A stretch of DNA of 64,000 nucleotides from Triticum aestivum (taxonomy: Eukaryota; Streptophyta; Magnoliopsida; Poales; Poaceae): positions 405,444,790-405,508,789 of the forward strand of contig NC_057811.1 of NCBI RefSeq assembly GCF_018294505.1, written 5' to 3'. Below are positions 1 through 10,655 of the stretch, one piece after another (the stretch's first letter is position 1; each line of letters opens with the position of its first letter). The translations under genes were made by a program, and so were the position numbers. Below the pieces are notes generated by a model, which was given only the letters and a program-made list of their open reading frames with translations, was not told the DNA's origin and did not search any database.

Positions 1-1417
1 GACAAATCTGAATGTGCTTTGTCTTCGAGTGCTGAACTGGATTGTTGGCAATCTTGATGGCGCTTTCATTGTCACAGTAGAGTTGCACATGCTTCTGGTG
101 GATGCCATAGTCCTTGAGAGTTTGCTTCATCCATAGAAGCTGAGCGCAGCAAGATCCAGCAGCATGTATTCGAATTCAGCAGTGGAGAGTGATACACACT
201 TCTGCTTCTTTGAAGACCAACAGACAAGAGATCGTCCAAGAAAGTGACATGTGCCTGATGTGGAATTGCGATCAACCTTGTCACCAGCATAATCAGCAAT
301 GAGAATCCAACTAGATCAAACTCTGAGCCCTTTGGATACCATAATCCTAGTGTTGGGGTGTAAGCCAAATATCGAAGAATTCGCTTCACAGCTAGGTGAT
401 GCGATTCCTTTGGTGCCACTTGGAATCGGGCACACATGCAAACACTAAGCATTATATCAGGCCTAGATGCACATAAGTAGAGCAAAGAACCAATCATGGA
501 GCGGTATACCTTTTGATCAAACTCTTTACCATTGTCGTCGGGGCCCAATTGGCCTTTGGTTGGCATTGGCGTCGTGTACCCTTTGCAGCCATGCATTCCA
601 AACTTCTTCAGGCAATCTTTGAGGTATTTTTCTTGTGATATGAAGATGCCATTTCTCTGCTGACGGATTTGAAGAGCAAGGAAGAATTTCAGCTCACCCA
701 TCATGGACAACTGATATTGCTCTTGCATCATATGCCCAAATTCATCACTGTATCTCTTGTCAGTGCAGCCGAAGATAATGTCATCCACATAGATTTGGCA
801 CACAAACAGTTCACCATCATATGTCTTCATGAAGAGAGTGGGGTCTAGGGAACCAGATTTGAAGCCTTTGCTCTTCAGGAAGTCTTTGAGTGTGTCATAC
901 CAAGCTCGAGGGGCTTGTTTGAGGCCATACATTGCCTTGTTGAGCTTGTATACCATATCAGGACGCTTTGGGTGTTCAAAGCCAGGTGGTTGTGCAACAT
1001 ACACTTCTTCTTCAATTTTGCCATTGAGGAAGGCACTCTTTACATCCATTTGGTACAGAAGAATGTTGTTGTGATTGGCATAGGCTAGAAGTATGCGAAT
1101 GGCTTCAAGCCTAGCCATAGGAGCAAAGGTTTCATCAAAGTCAATCCCTTCAACTTGAGTGTAACCTTGAGCAATGAGACGAGCCTTGTTTCTGACAACC
1201 TGACCAGGGTCATCTTGTTTGCTGTGATAGATCCATTTGGTGCCTATGATATTGTGCTTGCAAGGATCTGGACGCTTTACTAGCTCCCATACATTGTTTA
1301 GTTCAAACTGTTGAAGCTCTTCTTGCATAGCTTGAATCCATTCAGGTTCCATGAAGGCTTCATCAACTTTCTTGGGCTCAGATATAGAGAAAAATGCAAA
1401 GTGCCCACAAAAATTTG
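1..1417 (-). pseudogene. Copia-1 reverse transcriptase and RNase H (partial, frameshifted)
   Basis: This is the polymerase part of the Copia-1 polyprotein, which copies element RNA into cDNA inside the virus-like particle. The longest open stretch is 1352-72. It contains the Copia RT signatures [43 protein letters not shown] and the catalytic box YVDD (codons at 780-791), then [15 protein letters not shown] and the start of RNase H. Near position 313 a one-base deletion moves RNase H into another frame; below that point the visible reading is out of frame, while the RNase H sequence can be recognised in the neighbouring frame. The junction with the integrase hinge (about 1415) is also frameshifted. 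The 3' end lies outside the window. Confidence 0.9.
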
Positions 1418-2986
1418 CTAGAGCTGTGTTGCTTTAGAACGAGTGAGTGGACCAGGTGCATTGATGCTATCAATTATCTTCTCAATCTGGACTTCGTTTG
1501 CAACGCGAGGATGAACTGGACGAAGATTTTTCCCTTGCTGGTCATTGTATTCGTCTTTAGCATTGGCTTTAGGCTGAGCATTGTCTTCATGCTGATTAGG
1601 TGCAGAAATGATGATTTCTTCTTCAGTCTGTTCCTCTGAAGGTATGATTTCTCCAGTACCCATAAGCTTGATAGATTCACTTGGTGTAGCTTCATCTAGC
1701 ACATTTGGCAGGTGCTCTCTTTGCGAGCCATTAGTCTCATCGAACCGCACATCCATAGTTTCAACCACTTTGTAGTGAAAGAAGTTGAAGACTCTGTAGG
1801 AGTGCGAATCCTTTCCGTGGCCAAGCATAAAACCTTCATGTGCTTTCGGTGCAAATTTTGATGTGTGATGCGGATCCTTGATCTAGCACCTAGCACCAAA
1901 GACTCTGAAATAGCTGACGTTTGGCTTCTTACCAGTCAGGAGCTGATATGATGTCTTCTTTAGGAACTTGTGAAGATAAACACGGTTGATGATGTGGCAT
2001 GCAGTATCAATGGCTTCAGGCCAGAATTTCCTTGGAGTCTTGTACTCATCAAGCATCATTCCTGCCATCTCAATGAGAGTTCTGTTTTTGCGCTCCAAGA
2101 TGCCATTTTGCTGAGGTGTGTATGGAGCAGAGAACTCATGTGTGATGCCCAATGTATCAAGATAAGTGTCGAGGCCTATGTTCTTGAATTATGTGCCGTT
2201 ATCACTTATGATGTGCTTGATCTTGATGTCGTAATTGGTCATGGCACGATTGGCGAATCGTCTGAAGACATCCTGCACTTCAGTCTTGTAGACAATTTTG
2301 TGCACCCATGTATATCTTGAGTAATAATCAACAATGACAAAACCATAGAGGCGTGCAGTGGTAGTGAGGGTAGAGTAGTGAGTAGGGCCAAATAAGTCCA
2401 TGTGAAGCAGCTCGAACAGACGCGTAGTCATCATGATTGTCTTCGAGGGATGCTTGGCCCTAGTCATCTTTCCAGCTTCGCAGGCACCGCATAGATGATC
2501 CTTCTTGAACTTGATGCACTCGATGCCTATGACATGCTTCTTCTTTGCGAGAGTGTGCAAGTTCCTCATTCCCGCATGCCCTAGCCTCTGATGCCAGAGC
2601 CAGCACTCTGAAGCTTTTGCTAGAAGACATACCGCCAGCTGTGGTCCTGCGGAGAAATCCACCATATACAGATCATCTTTTTGATACCCTTCGAAGACTA
2701 GAGATTTGTCAGATTCCATAAGCACAAGGCAACGATATTTTCCAAATATCACAATCATGTTCAGTTCATAAAGCATTGAGACAGACATTAAGTTGAAACT
2801 AAGTGATTGAACAATCATCACTTTATCCATGTGTTGATCCTTTGAGATTGCAACTCTACCTAGGCCCAATACCTTGCTTTTACCAGTATCAGCAAATGTG
2901 ATGTGACTTTTGTCAGACGGACGTAGAGTTGAATCCATCATAAGACTTCGATCACCAGTCATGTGGTTAGTGCATCCACTGTCCAT
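1418..2986 (-). pseudogene. Copia-1 protease tail, GAG-pre-integrase, integrase and hinge (two nonsense codons)
   Basis: This is one reading frame from 2986 down to 1418. It begins at the aspartic protease motif MDSGCTNHMTG. Next is the integrase zinc finger (HQRLGH ... CGACEAGK) and the DDE core: HMDLFGP, ISDNGT and YTPQQNGILERKNRT hold the three acidic residues. The core is followed by the C-terminal region (HSYRVFN, VVETMDVRFDE) and an acidic hinge. Two in-frame stops break it. A TAA at 2186-2188 falls right after ISDNGT, where a Glu codon is expected. A TAG at 1880-1882 follows VFGARC. The enzyme would insert cDNA into the host chromosome, but this copy cannot make it. The two stretches between the stops align to the family without further frame changes. 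Confidence 0.9.
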
Positions 2987-3589
2987 AATCCACTCAGTAG
3001 CCTTCAGAGTTGTACCCTACAGTGCAGTTTGGGGGATAGGCTTCACAAAGAGAAGTGTGAAGCATAAACATTTGATGAACAAGCATATTATCAAAGTTCA
3101 GATCATTGTTAGGGTAGATAGGATGATTGTCAAGAAATCCTGGGACGAAATACATAGTAAGACCATTTTTGCATTTTATCTTGCATCCCACAAGATGTTT
3201 TAGGTCCCAAGCATAAGCGTCAGAAGCTTTTGATTTTCGGCTGGAGACCATTTCCTGCAAAAGAGAGTTAATTCTTCTTAACCACCCACATCTTCAGGGG
3301 TGGCTTAGAAGCAATGAGTCTAAGTGCGGCATCTGAGAACTTTGGCTTTGGAGCCCTAGAAAATAGCCTTGCAGGAGGTGAATAATACTCATAAGAATAA
3401 GCAGAAAAGTTCTGGGTCTTATGAACATAGCAGTTTGATGAAACACGCTCATATTCATAAGTCTGAGTATGGTTTCCTTGCAAAACATTGGCGTTAGGGT
3501 GACCCTGGTGGGTCCTTTGTCTGTATGAAGCCTTTGGACCACTTGAAGCCTTTGGTCTGGGGTTTGTCTTCTTCCCAGGTGGTGTCATG
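2987..3589 (-). pseudogene. Copia-1 gag-to-protease linker (frameshifted)
   Basis: Open minus-strand stretches at 3589-3268 (starting MTPPGKKTNPRPKASSG) and 3260-2994 (with PGFLDNHPIYPNNDL) form the Lys/Arg-rich linker between gag and protease. They are in different frames from each other and from the protease at 2986, so at least two indels have occurred. The linker begins directly at the left junction of the Gypsy array. The matching upstream part is at 20690, beyond the array. Confidence 0.75.
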
Positions 3590-3594
3590 ATGAC
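3590..3594. repeat. Target-site duplication ATGAC, left copy
   Basis: ATGAC immediately precedes the left LTR of the Gypsy array and is repeated at 20685-20689 after its right LTR. Five base pairs is the usual target duplication for LTR elements. Confidence 0.9.
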
Positions 3595-6500
3595 TGTAGC
3601 GACCGGACCCGAATGGATCAAGTCTCTGTGCTTAAGTGTCATCCCTGGATCGGTATGCTGACACACACAGTAATCGAGGATTTATAACAGAGGTAAATCA
3701 CATGTATAAAATAACGTAAATACTATTACCTCAATCCAAATAGCGGAAGTAACAAGGTTGTGGATTCCCATCAACACCAACGGCAAAGTTGAGTGTAGAA
3801 ATCGTAACCCTAACGTATCACTTACTCGTCGTAAGATATCCTGCAACATGAAACGTTGCAGCCGGAAAAACGGGTCAGCACATGGAATATGCTGGCAAAT
3901 TCACACCATAGAGAAATGATGAACAAAGGCTATCACTACATGCATATATGGCTGGTGGAAAAGCTCTATGGTTATAATGTTTTTGCGAAAAGCCAATTTT
4001 TCCCTACTTCAAAGGAATAAATTTTATTTAACTATCATGGTGGTTGTGAAACATTGAGATGGTTGACAGCATCTCAATCCCAATTAAGTATCATCATTAA
4101 CCCAACAATATTAATTAAAGTAACATGATGAGATCAACGGGATAATCCAAGAACTAGATACTCAAGATATCCATAACCGGGGACACGGCTAATCATGATT
4201 AGTTTATACACTCTGCAGAGGTTTGTGCACTTTTCCCCACAAGACTCGATCTCCTCCGCTTAATTCTCGCACTGCATGATGTTTGAGAAACGGATGACCG
4301 AGACACAATCTTTCAGAAACAATCACTCTTTACTCTGGGTGGACCGGTACACCTACTTTCTCCTACATCTGCTAGCCCACCTCTTCAAGAGATCCTGTAA
4401 CCTACTCAACTATGCTAGAGCCCATAATAGCTTGTGGCTGCACACGGAAGTTTCTAGCATGAATAATCTTATGATCCCCTTGAGCCTGGGTGGCGGTCCT
4501 TATACAAACAGAGAACACTGGGTTCTCCAGGTGCCTCAATCCACCCAGATGTGAGTCTTAGTTGCCACCTTAAGTTGAACCATTAGTTAACAATCTCACA
4601 TCTGTCATGGAAAATTCACTCAAACCCAATCCACGTCTACGAGCATAGCATAGCAATAAGAAAACGTAGAAGTAACTCCCAAGGGTTTGATGGTAAACAG
4701 GGCAATAGGTACTACCTCATCTACTACTTCCCAATACCCACATGTTATCAATCCTACTCATGCAATGTTTGAGGGTTGAATCTAATGCATAAAAACTGGG
4801 TATGAAAGGGATATGATCAAAGTGTGAACTTGCCTGCAATGTTGATGAAGATGATTCGCACTCAAAACTCTTGATAGATCTACTCGTCACACTCCGGTTA
4901 ATCTATCGCAAGCAAGCAATAGTAACCACACATAAGCAATCACATAAAAGATCAGAGAGAACGAGGAAAACAATTCGGAAAACTTCAAAACCAAGCAATT
5001 AACTCTTGCAACATAAAACAATTTCTAACAGTACCAAAATTATGTGAATTTGGCCTTATCAGAAAGTTTAGGTCAAGAGCTTCGATTTGCAAAAAGAATC
5101 AACTCAAACGGAGCTACGGAACTCAAGTTATGATCAAAAGAAGATTCAAATTCAAATCTGTTTGAAAACAAATTTTAAATTTTCAAAAACATGTTTAAGT
5201 TGTTTTACTGGATAGAGGAGATCATAACGAAGAAGTGGGCGTTGGTTTCATCGAAAACGGAGGTACGGATAAAAAGATATGATCAAAGGAAATTTGACTA
5301 CGAAACAAATTTCGAAATTTGAAAATTTAAAAAAAATTGATGTGACAGGTTCACTGGATAGGTGAAAACAAGACGAAACTATAGGCGTTGGTTTCATGTA
5401 ATTTGGATGGCTATTTGAAAAATCAGGGCCAAGCTGTTTTGCAGAAGAAAAATAGCTACGGCTAAAAACAATAGGTCTAACGCATAAATACAGAGAACGA
5501 ATAAATATACCTAAAAGACGACTTCGGGGTGTAGAGACAACTTCCAAAAGTTCCGCCAGAGAGGAGAAATATATTTTTAACTAGTCAAACCAAAATATTG
5601 ATTTAACCCGCAATGGATAATTTTTGGAGGCTCTATGGGTCTATATTTATAGGTGGAAAAGAGTCTTAGAAGTCAAAGGCTGGGCAATGTGGGACTAAAC
5701 GTAGACGTAATTAAACGAAACATAGGAGAAAAGACGCGCCTCGCATGGGCCTAAAGCACCACGGGCCGGCCGCGCGCGCACGCGTACACTGTAGTTTTTT
5801 TTTTAACAAAAATCGGCCTAAGTAAAAAAAGTAAAAAGGATGGCTGGGCCTGGCCCATTTAGGAGAGGGAAAAACAATGAGGCGCCCGCTGCCACTATGC
5901 TACGCGTGTGGGCGGTAAATAACTATGGGCCGCATGTACAGTTTTTTTTAAATTGAAACAGAAGGAAAACCGGATAAAGAAAATAAATTAAAATTTTATA
6001 TAGGCATATTATATATCAAAATTTTCAGAAAAAGATTTTATACAATATGAACATTTTTGTAAAGTCAAATAAAGACCACAAAAATTCAAATAAATCAAAC
6101 AGTGCTACTGCCTTAATAAAATCCAATATAAATCATTTTAAAAATACCAAAATGATTTCAAATTTATTTCTCTCCAATTTTCTGTTGTAGGGAATCATGT
6201 TACCCTAATTTCTTTATATTTTTATTTTGGAGAAAAATAATTTGAATAAAACTCAAATAACTCCAAATTGAAAATAATTTCCAAAAGGACTTTGAATTTG
6301 ATCCTTTGAAACTCCCAACTCATATTTCATATGTTTTGAAGAAGTCATTTTATCTTCTCTCGTGAAAATCATTGAGTTGCATAAAGTTTCAGAATTGGAA
6401 ATATTCTCAAATGAAATTCAATTATTTTCAACACCCCTTGTCATTTAAATAAATGGAAGAAGCCATGTCATCTTCTCTACAGGGTTTTGTGATGAAAAGA

Positions 6501-6679
6501 ATTTGAATTCATGGAGATCATAAAAGCAAAATGAAAGTTTGGGAAAGTCCTTTTATTCCCTCTCATTTAACTTTCAAAAGATTTCGAATTCCACTCAGTT
6601 TCACTCAATCAATCAAACAATCAATCCAATCTATCTGTTTATTATAACATTCCAAAATTTAGAATTTTGGGATGTTACA
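3595..6679 (-). repeat. LTR1 of the Gypsy array (3' end, sense minus)
   Basis: About 3.08 kb, TG...CA on the minus strand. A TATA-like box (CTATAAATATAG) lies at 5641-5652 on the minus strand. It carries private changes against LTR2 and LTR3 near its sense 3' end (for example GACCGG instead of GACCCG at about 3603). The short open stretch at 4276-4554 recurs in all three LTRs because the LTR is repeated; I do not call it a gene. Confidence 0.92.
5641..5652 (-). promoter_or_regulatory. TATA box of Gypsy-array LTR1
   Basis: The minus strand reads CTATAAATATAG. The same box is at 12701-12712 (LTR2) and 19686-19697 (LTR3), a plausible RNA polymerase II core promoter for element transcription. 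Confidence 0.55.
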
Positions 6680-7838
6680 AACCTACCACCCTTAAAATGA
6701 ATCTCGTCCTCGAGATTCGAAGAGGCTAGAAAGAAATAGGTTAGGGTTTGGGTTCTTCTCAAAATCCATCGATCATCACAGGGGGTCTGGGGTGCTACAT
6801 CCTTGTTACGGTTGTTACGGTTCCATCAAAACTCGTATACTCCATCCTTGTTGTTGACAGTGTCAGTCTTCTCAGATTCTCGGAAAAATTCCTTCTCTTT
6901 CTCTTTGGGTAGCGGCATAACCTTTTCCTCAATTCTTCTGTCTTTCATCTCGGTAAGGTTATTCCGAGACTGGGTCTTCATAGCTGACGGGTCTGGCGCC
7001 AATACTAAACAACTATCGACATCTCATGGTGGTCAACAATTTACGGTTTCTCATGCAGGAAAATGGGTCTAGGTTGAACCTCACCGTATAACCTATGGTT
7101 GGCAACAACTGCCGTGTACAAGGGAAACATTCTTATACCATTCTGAGGTTTAAATCGTCGTCACTCTACTATAGGTAAGTCACTCAGATTTACCATCCCG
7201 TATAGCAAAGCGAACAATAAGAGTAAGTCGGTATGGTGATCAATCCAGCCCGCACCCAAATCATTACCTTGTATATGGTTTAGCGAATCTCGCATTCTAA
7301 CACTCGGTCATCCTCGCAAGCATTGCAGAATTTCTCTTGTCGACGAACCAAGTTCGGAAAAATCCAATGATTCTGCAAGCCAAACAAACATCTATCGTTC
7401 CTTCACAACTCTCAGGTTTTGCGTTACTCCTATAAAATCGTCTGTCGATAAAATCGTAACTTCTTCCAGGGTCTTCCCTTCAACAAGAGTGTGCTTGCTT
7501 CTTGGCAGGTCCTGGGGCCTGTGGGTTATGGCCCATCTCATCACTGGTAAACCTTGAACTCATCATTGGGGAAACTGATCCTTAATCCAACATCCAACTT
7601 CCTAGCATACTTAAAATCCATCCGATTATACTGTCTTCCTTCCTTCTATTGGCACCAAACTGGGACATGATTACTCAGACTCATCATGGAATTTCCATTG
7701 ATCCATATTTCCAACATCATACCTCCTTTATATCCAATAGTACTCTTCATCCTCGTGGGATATCCCACATACCGAAAAAAAACTTATACTTATGAAGTCC
7801 ATACTCCACTTCGTGGAACATCATTATCTTTTCCAGGG
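6680..7838 (-). other. Unit 1, 3' non-coding part with polypurine tract
   Basis: The polypurine tract touches LTR1 at 6680-6697 (minus strand TTTTAAGGGTGGTAGGTT). The rest of this 1.16 kb has no open frame that I can support and no RT or integrase-core motif. It is matched almost base for base by 13726-14895 in unit 2. Confidence 0.7.
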
Positions 7839-8208
7839 TCAAGCGTCCTTATTGGCCATCTCTGCATGGCACTTCTTCAACTGGGAAACATGAAACACAT
7901 CATGAATTCTTGACAGTCCTTCGGGTGACTCCAGCTTGTTGGCCACTTTTCCCATACGCTCCAAAACTCGGTATGGTCCTACAAATCTCGGGGCTAACTT
8001 TCCCTTAACTCCAAATAGTTTAACTCCTCGCAGAGGGAACACACGAAGACATGCTCTGCCTCCAATTTCATAGACTACCTCCTTTACATCCAATAATACT
8101 CCATACCCTCATATTCTTGGGGTATCCAACATATCAAGATAAAACTCATACTTATTTTGTTCGAAATCCACTTCGTGGAATATCATTACCTTTTTCCAAG
8201 GGTCAAGT
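7720..8208. repeat. Diverged direct repeats (about 125-130 bp) bracketing the integrase-tail fragment, unit 1
   Basis: Copies at 7720-7844 and 8077-8208 share a common series: ACCTCCTTTA, ATCCAATA, a TATCC/ATATC block, AACT(C)ATACTTAT, CCACTTCGTGGAA, ATCATTA and GGGTCAAG. They flank the only surviving integrase piece. Unit 2 has the same pair at 14772-14902 and 15137-15269, so they predate the tandem duplication. Confidence 0.65.
7839..8093 (-). pseudogene. Gypsy integrase C-terminal fragment (GPY/F module), unit 1
   Basis: This 84-codon open stretch reads through PLRGVKLFGVKGKLAPRF, then FVGPYRVLER (the GPY/F motif of Ty3/Gypsy integrases), and ends IHDVFHVSQLKKC. The zinc finger and DDE core that should precede it are missing: only about 370 bp separate it from the end of gag. 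It is therefore a relic of a large pol deletion and has no catalytic function. No chromodomain is seen after it. Confidence 0.85.
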
Positions 8209-8461
8209 TTCCTCACAGGGTTCTACCACCCTTAAAATGCACAAACTTCCATAGACCATATTTCTCATATCCTCGAAAATGGTCAAAATCTTTCTTCATA
8301 GAGTAACAACTCAAAAAAATCCAAATCAATACCAATGATGCTAACTTTATTGGTTCTCAAATAATACAATCTCATGCATTCCATTACATGCCTCAATCCG
8401 ACACCTCACTAATAAAAGAAATGTCAACACTACTACTACTATATTTTCTCGTTGCACTCAA

Positions 8462-9435
8462 CTATTTGTCACAAGTCTCCGTCTCCTTGGGGCATTCTCT
8501 GGCAAAGTGCCCTGCTTCATCACAACGGAAACATATTACTTCTGACATATCTCGGGGTTTCCTTGTGATTATATAGCCTCCTGGGGTCCTCATCTTCCCT
8601 TTTGGGCAATCATTGTGGTAGTGTCCTGAATTTTTGCACCTGAAACATGTGATATGACTCAGGTCTCTCTTTGTAGAAATTGGGTTGTTCCTGGGATCCA
8701 ATCTACTTCTCTTCCTGGACTTTTCCGTTCCAATCAGGGCTTCTATTTCCTGTGGGTCATACTCTACTTCCTCTGTCGGGAATTCACTAAATCCCCATTC
8801 AGACAATTTTGGGAGATGTGTCCTTCTTCTCCACATGAATAGCATGACTTGGTGCAGGGTTTAATTGGTTCTTCTTTGGGTGTGTCCTCCACCTCTTCCT
8901 TCATCACAGATTCCTCTAAAATTTCCATGAGGGCTCTTTTCATTGCTTCTTTCTTCTGCTGGATGGTCCTTTGTACCATGGGGTAGATGTGACACTGAGC
9001 AGGGTAGTGGGTAGTCCCTTCACACAAGAAACAAGTGATCTGCCTAGTTGGGCATTCTTCAGCTGGGTGACTTCCTTCACAATTAGGGCATTCATCCTTG
9101 TGTTCCTTATGGTTGTGTCCTATTTCTCCACAAGGCTTGTATGCACAAGGTTTCTTCATATCCTTTCCATAAGGCTTCAATTTCTGGGACACAAGACGAG
9201 ATCTTTGTAGAGTCCACTTAAATTCTTTCCAAGTGGTTACTTCTTGCCATCCATTGATGGTTTGGTACATCCTCCACCAAGTAGCAGCACCTCTTTCAAA
9301 ACATTGAAGAGCATGCCGGGTCATATCCTTTCCGACTATAGGGTTATTCTTCATGTGATCCTCCATGTTCTGAATCCATCGGTCCGTCTCCAATTGACTC
9401 ATCGGTCCAGAAAATACAAGCTCATCTCCATTCAT
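8462..9435 (-). pseudogene. Gypsy gag with multiple CCHC zinc knuckles, unit 1 (one-base deletion)
   Basis: The structural protein that would form the particle and bind element RNA. The N-terminal part (MNGDELVFSGPMSQLETDRWIQNMED...) has the Retrotrans_gag character (WWRMYQTINGWQ). It is followed by a long Cys/His-rich tail with four canonical CX2CX4HX4C knuckles (CFLCEGTTHYPAQC, CYSCGEEGHISQNC, CFRCKNSGHYHNDC, CFRCDEAGHFAREC) and one or two variant knuckles upstream. Two frames (9435-8764 and 8845-8462) are joined by a one-base deletion near 8784; unit 2 has the extra C there. The protein is thus truncated after the third canonical-type knuckle region. The lesion differs from the one in unit 2. 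Confidence 0.88.
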
Positions 9436-9654
9436 CCTCTATTGGGTCCATGGGTTTGGGGTGAGATAAGAGAGGTCCAGAGGGATACACACAATGCAAA
9501 CAAAAGTTTTGAAAAGACAGATTTTTATTGTGGCTGTCGGAAAAACAACAAACAAATGACAGCTCACAAACGTCGCATCTAACGTAGGTATAACAGGGTT
9601 TGGTCTTCTAAAGGTCAATAAATCTTCAACGTCGCCAAACTCTTCAAGTCTTGT

Positions 9655-9987
9655 TCATGTCTCCAATGGCTTCTTCCAATCATGCTTGTCCTTCTCAAGT
9701 TCTTTTGCCAAATCATCTCTGTTGACGCGAAGTCTCTCGTGACGTCCTTTAATATTCTGGGGTTGCATCCCAAACTTCTGGGTTCCATCAACCTCGACAT
9801 GGTCCACGATCTTATTGTCCTTCAGTTCCTGACGAGTCTCCGTTATCTCGAGGTTTTGCTTTCCCTGCTTGGCTACTTTCAGTTTCTGGGTTCTGAGTTC
9901 TTCACGAAACACTTCTTTGTCAAATACAGCTTCCTGCAGGTCCATCCTAAACTTCTTGATGTAATACTCCGGATCCTGGTGATACAC
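9655..9987 (-). CDS. Hypothetical charged ORF upstream of gag, unit 1
   Basis: A 110-codon open frame lies in the element's sense direction between the primer site and gag. It is rich in Lys, Glu and Asp (for example QEAVFDKEVFREELRTQKLK and DDLAKELEKDKHDWKK), which suggests helix or coiled coil. The unit 2 equivalent (17043-16807) is disrupted by small indels near its C-terminus. I recognise no domain. It may be a small upstream ORF, the shifted N-terminus of gag, or chance; the frame is kept in only one unit. Confidence 0.35.
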   Translation of the reverse strand: MYHQDPEYYIKKFRMDLQEAVFDKEVFREELRTQKLKVAKQGKQNLEITETRQELKDNKIVDHVEVDGTQKFGMQPQNIKGRHERLRVNRDDLAKELEKDKHDWKKPLET

Positions 9988-10640
9988 CAGTCTAAAGTTA
10001 AAAATTCATCTTGCTGATAGGTGCTCCATAAGCCTTCTACCATCCAATCCTTCCATGCATATGCATACTTAACTCAACACGATGACAATATCATAAGCGG
10101 GCGATAACCTCATGGGTATCCGTGTTTCTGCTCTTGTCATTACCATGAGCTATCATTCCATAGTTGATATCTCCTGCCTTAGGGTTTCCTTGACAAAACT
10201 TTGAGTTTCTAACTCTCCATGTTTCGGTCTTTCTCTGATACACCTTGCTCTCGAGTATTGACAGCTTCCATAGTCTGCCAAGTTCCATAAGGGTAACCTT
10301 CCTAGGTCATACACATCTGGCAATTCTTCAGAGCCTTCAAATTCTCCCAGTCTTCGGAATCTTCAACCGTTGTAGTTTCCATTATCATAATGCATGGTAA
10401 AGATCCTCTTTATTTCGAATGGTCTTAGTTGTCCGATATCTTGTACTTCTTGAAGTGGTCTCATCAGTCGAATCTTCGTGTGGTCCAAAAGGGAAAAGGG
10501 GTATGGTCTCACTAAAGGGAATATTTGAATTAACTCAAAAGAGAAGAGAGGTACAAGATTCTTTTGAAAAGGAAAGTTTTAGAGAAAATCCTTCCCATGG
10601 GCTTGCCAGTTTCTAGGGTCACGTCCTACAGTCAACATGT
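9988..10640 (-). other. Unit 1 leader between primer site and upstream ORF
   Basis: About 650 bp of 5' leader in sense direction. A 65-codon open stretch at 10288-10091 is identical in unit 2 (17344-17147), which reflects the recent duplication. I see no recognisable product. Confidence 0.5.
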
Positions 10641-10652
10641 GCTCTGATACCA
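10641..10652 (-). other. Primer-binding site, unit 1 / LTR2
   Basis: The minus strand reads TGGTATCAGAGC, complementary to the 3' end of plant initiator Met tRNA and 3 bp inside LTR2. It primes minus-strand DNA synthesis. Confidence 0.88.
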
Positions 10653-10655
10653 TCT

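Noticed and set aside
4276..4554. 92-codon ORF repeated at 11336 and 18391
   Set aside because: It repeats only because the LTR is present three times; it runs antisense to the element and has no recognisable domain.
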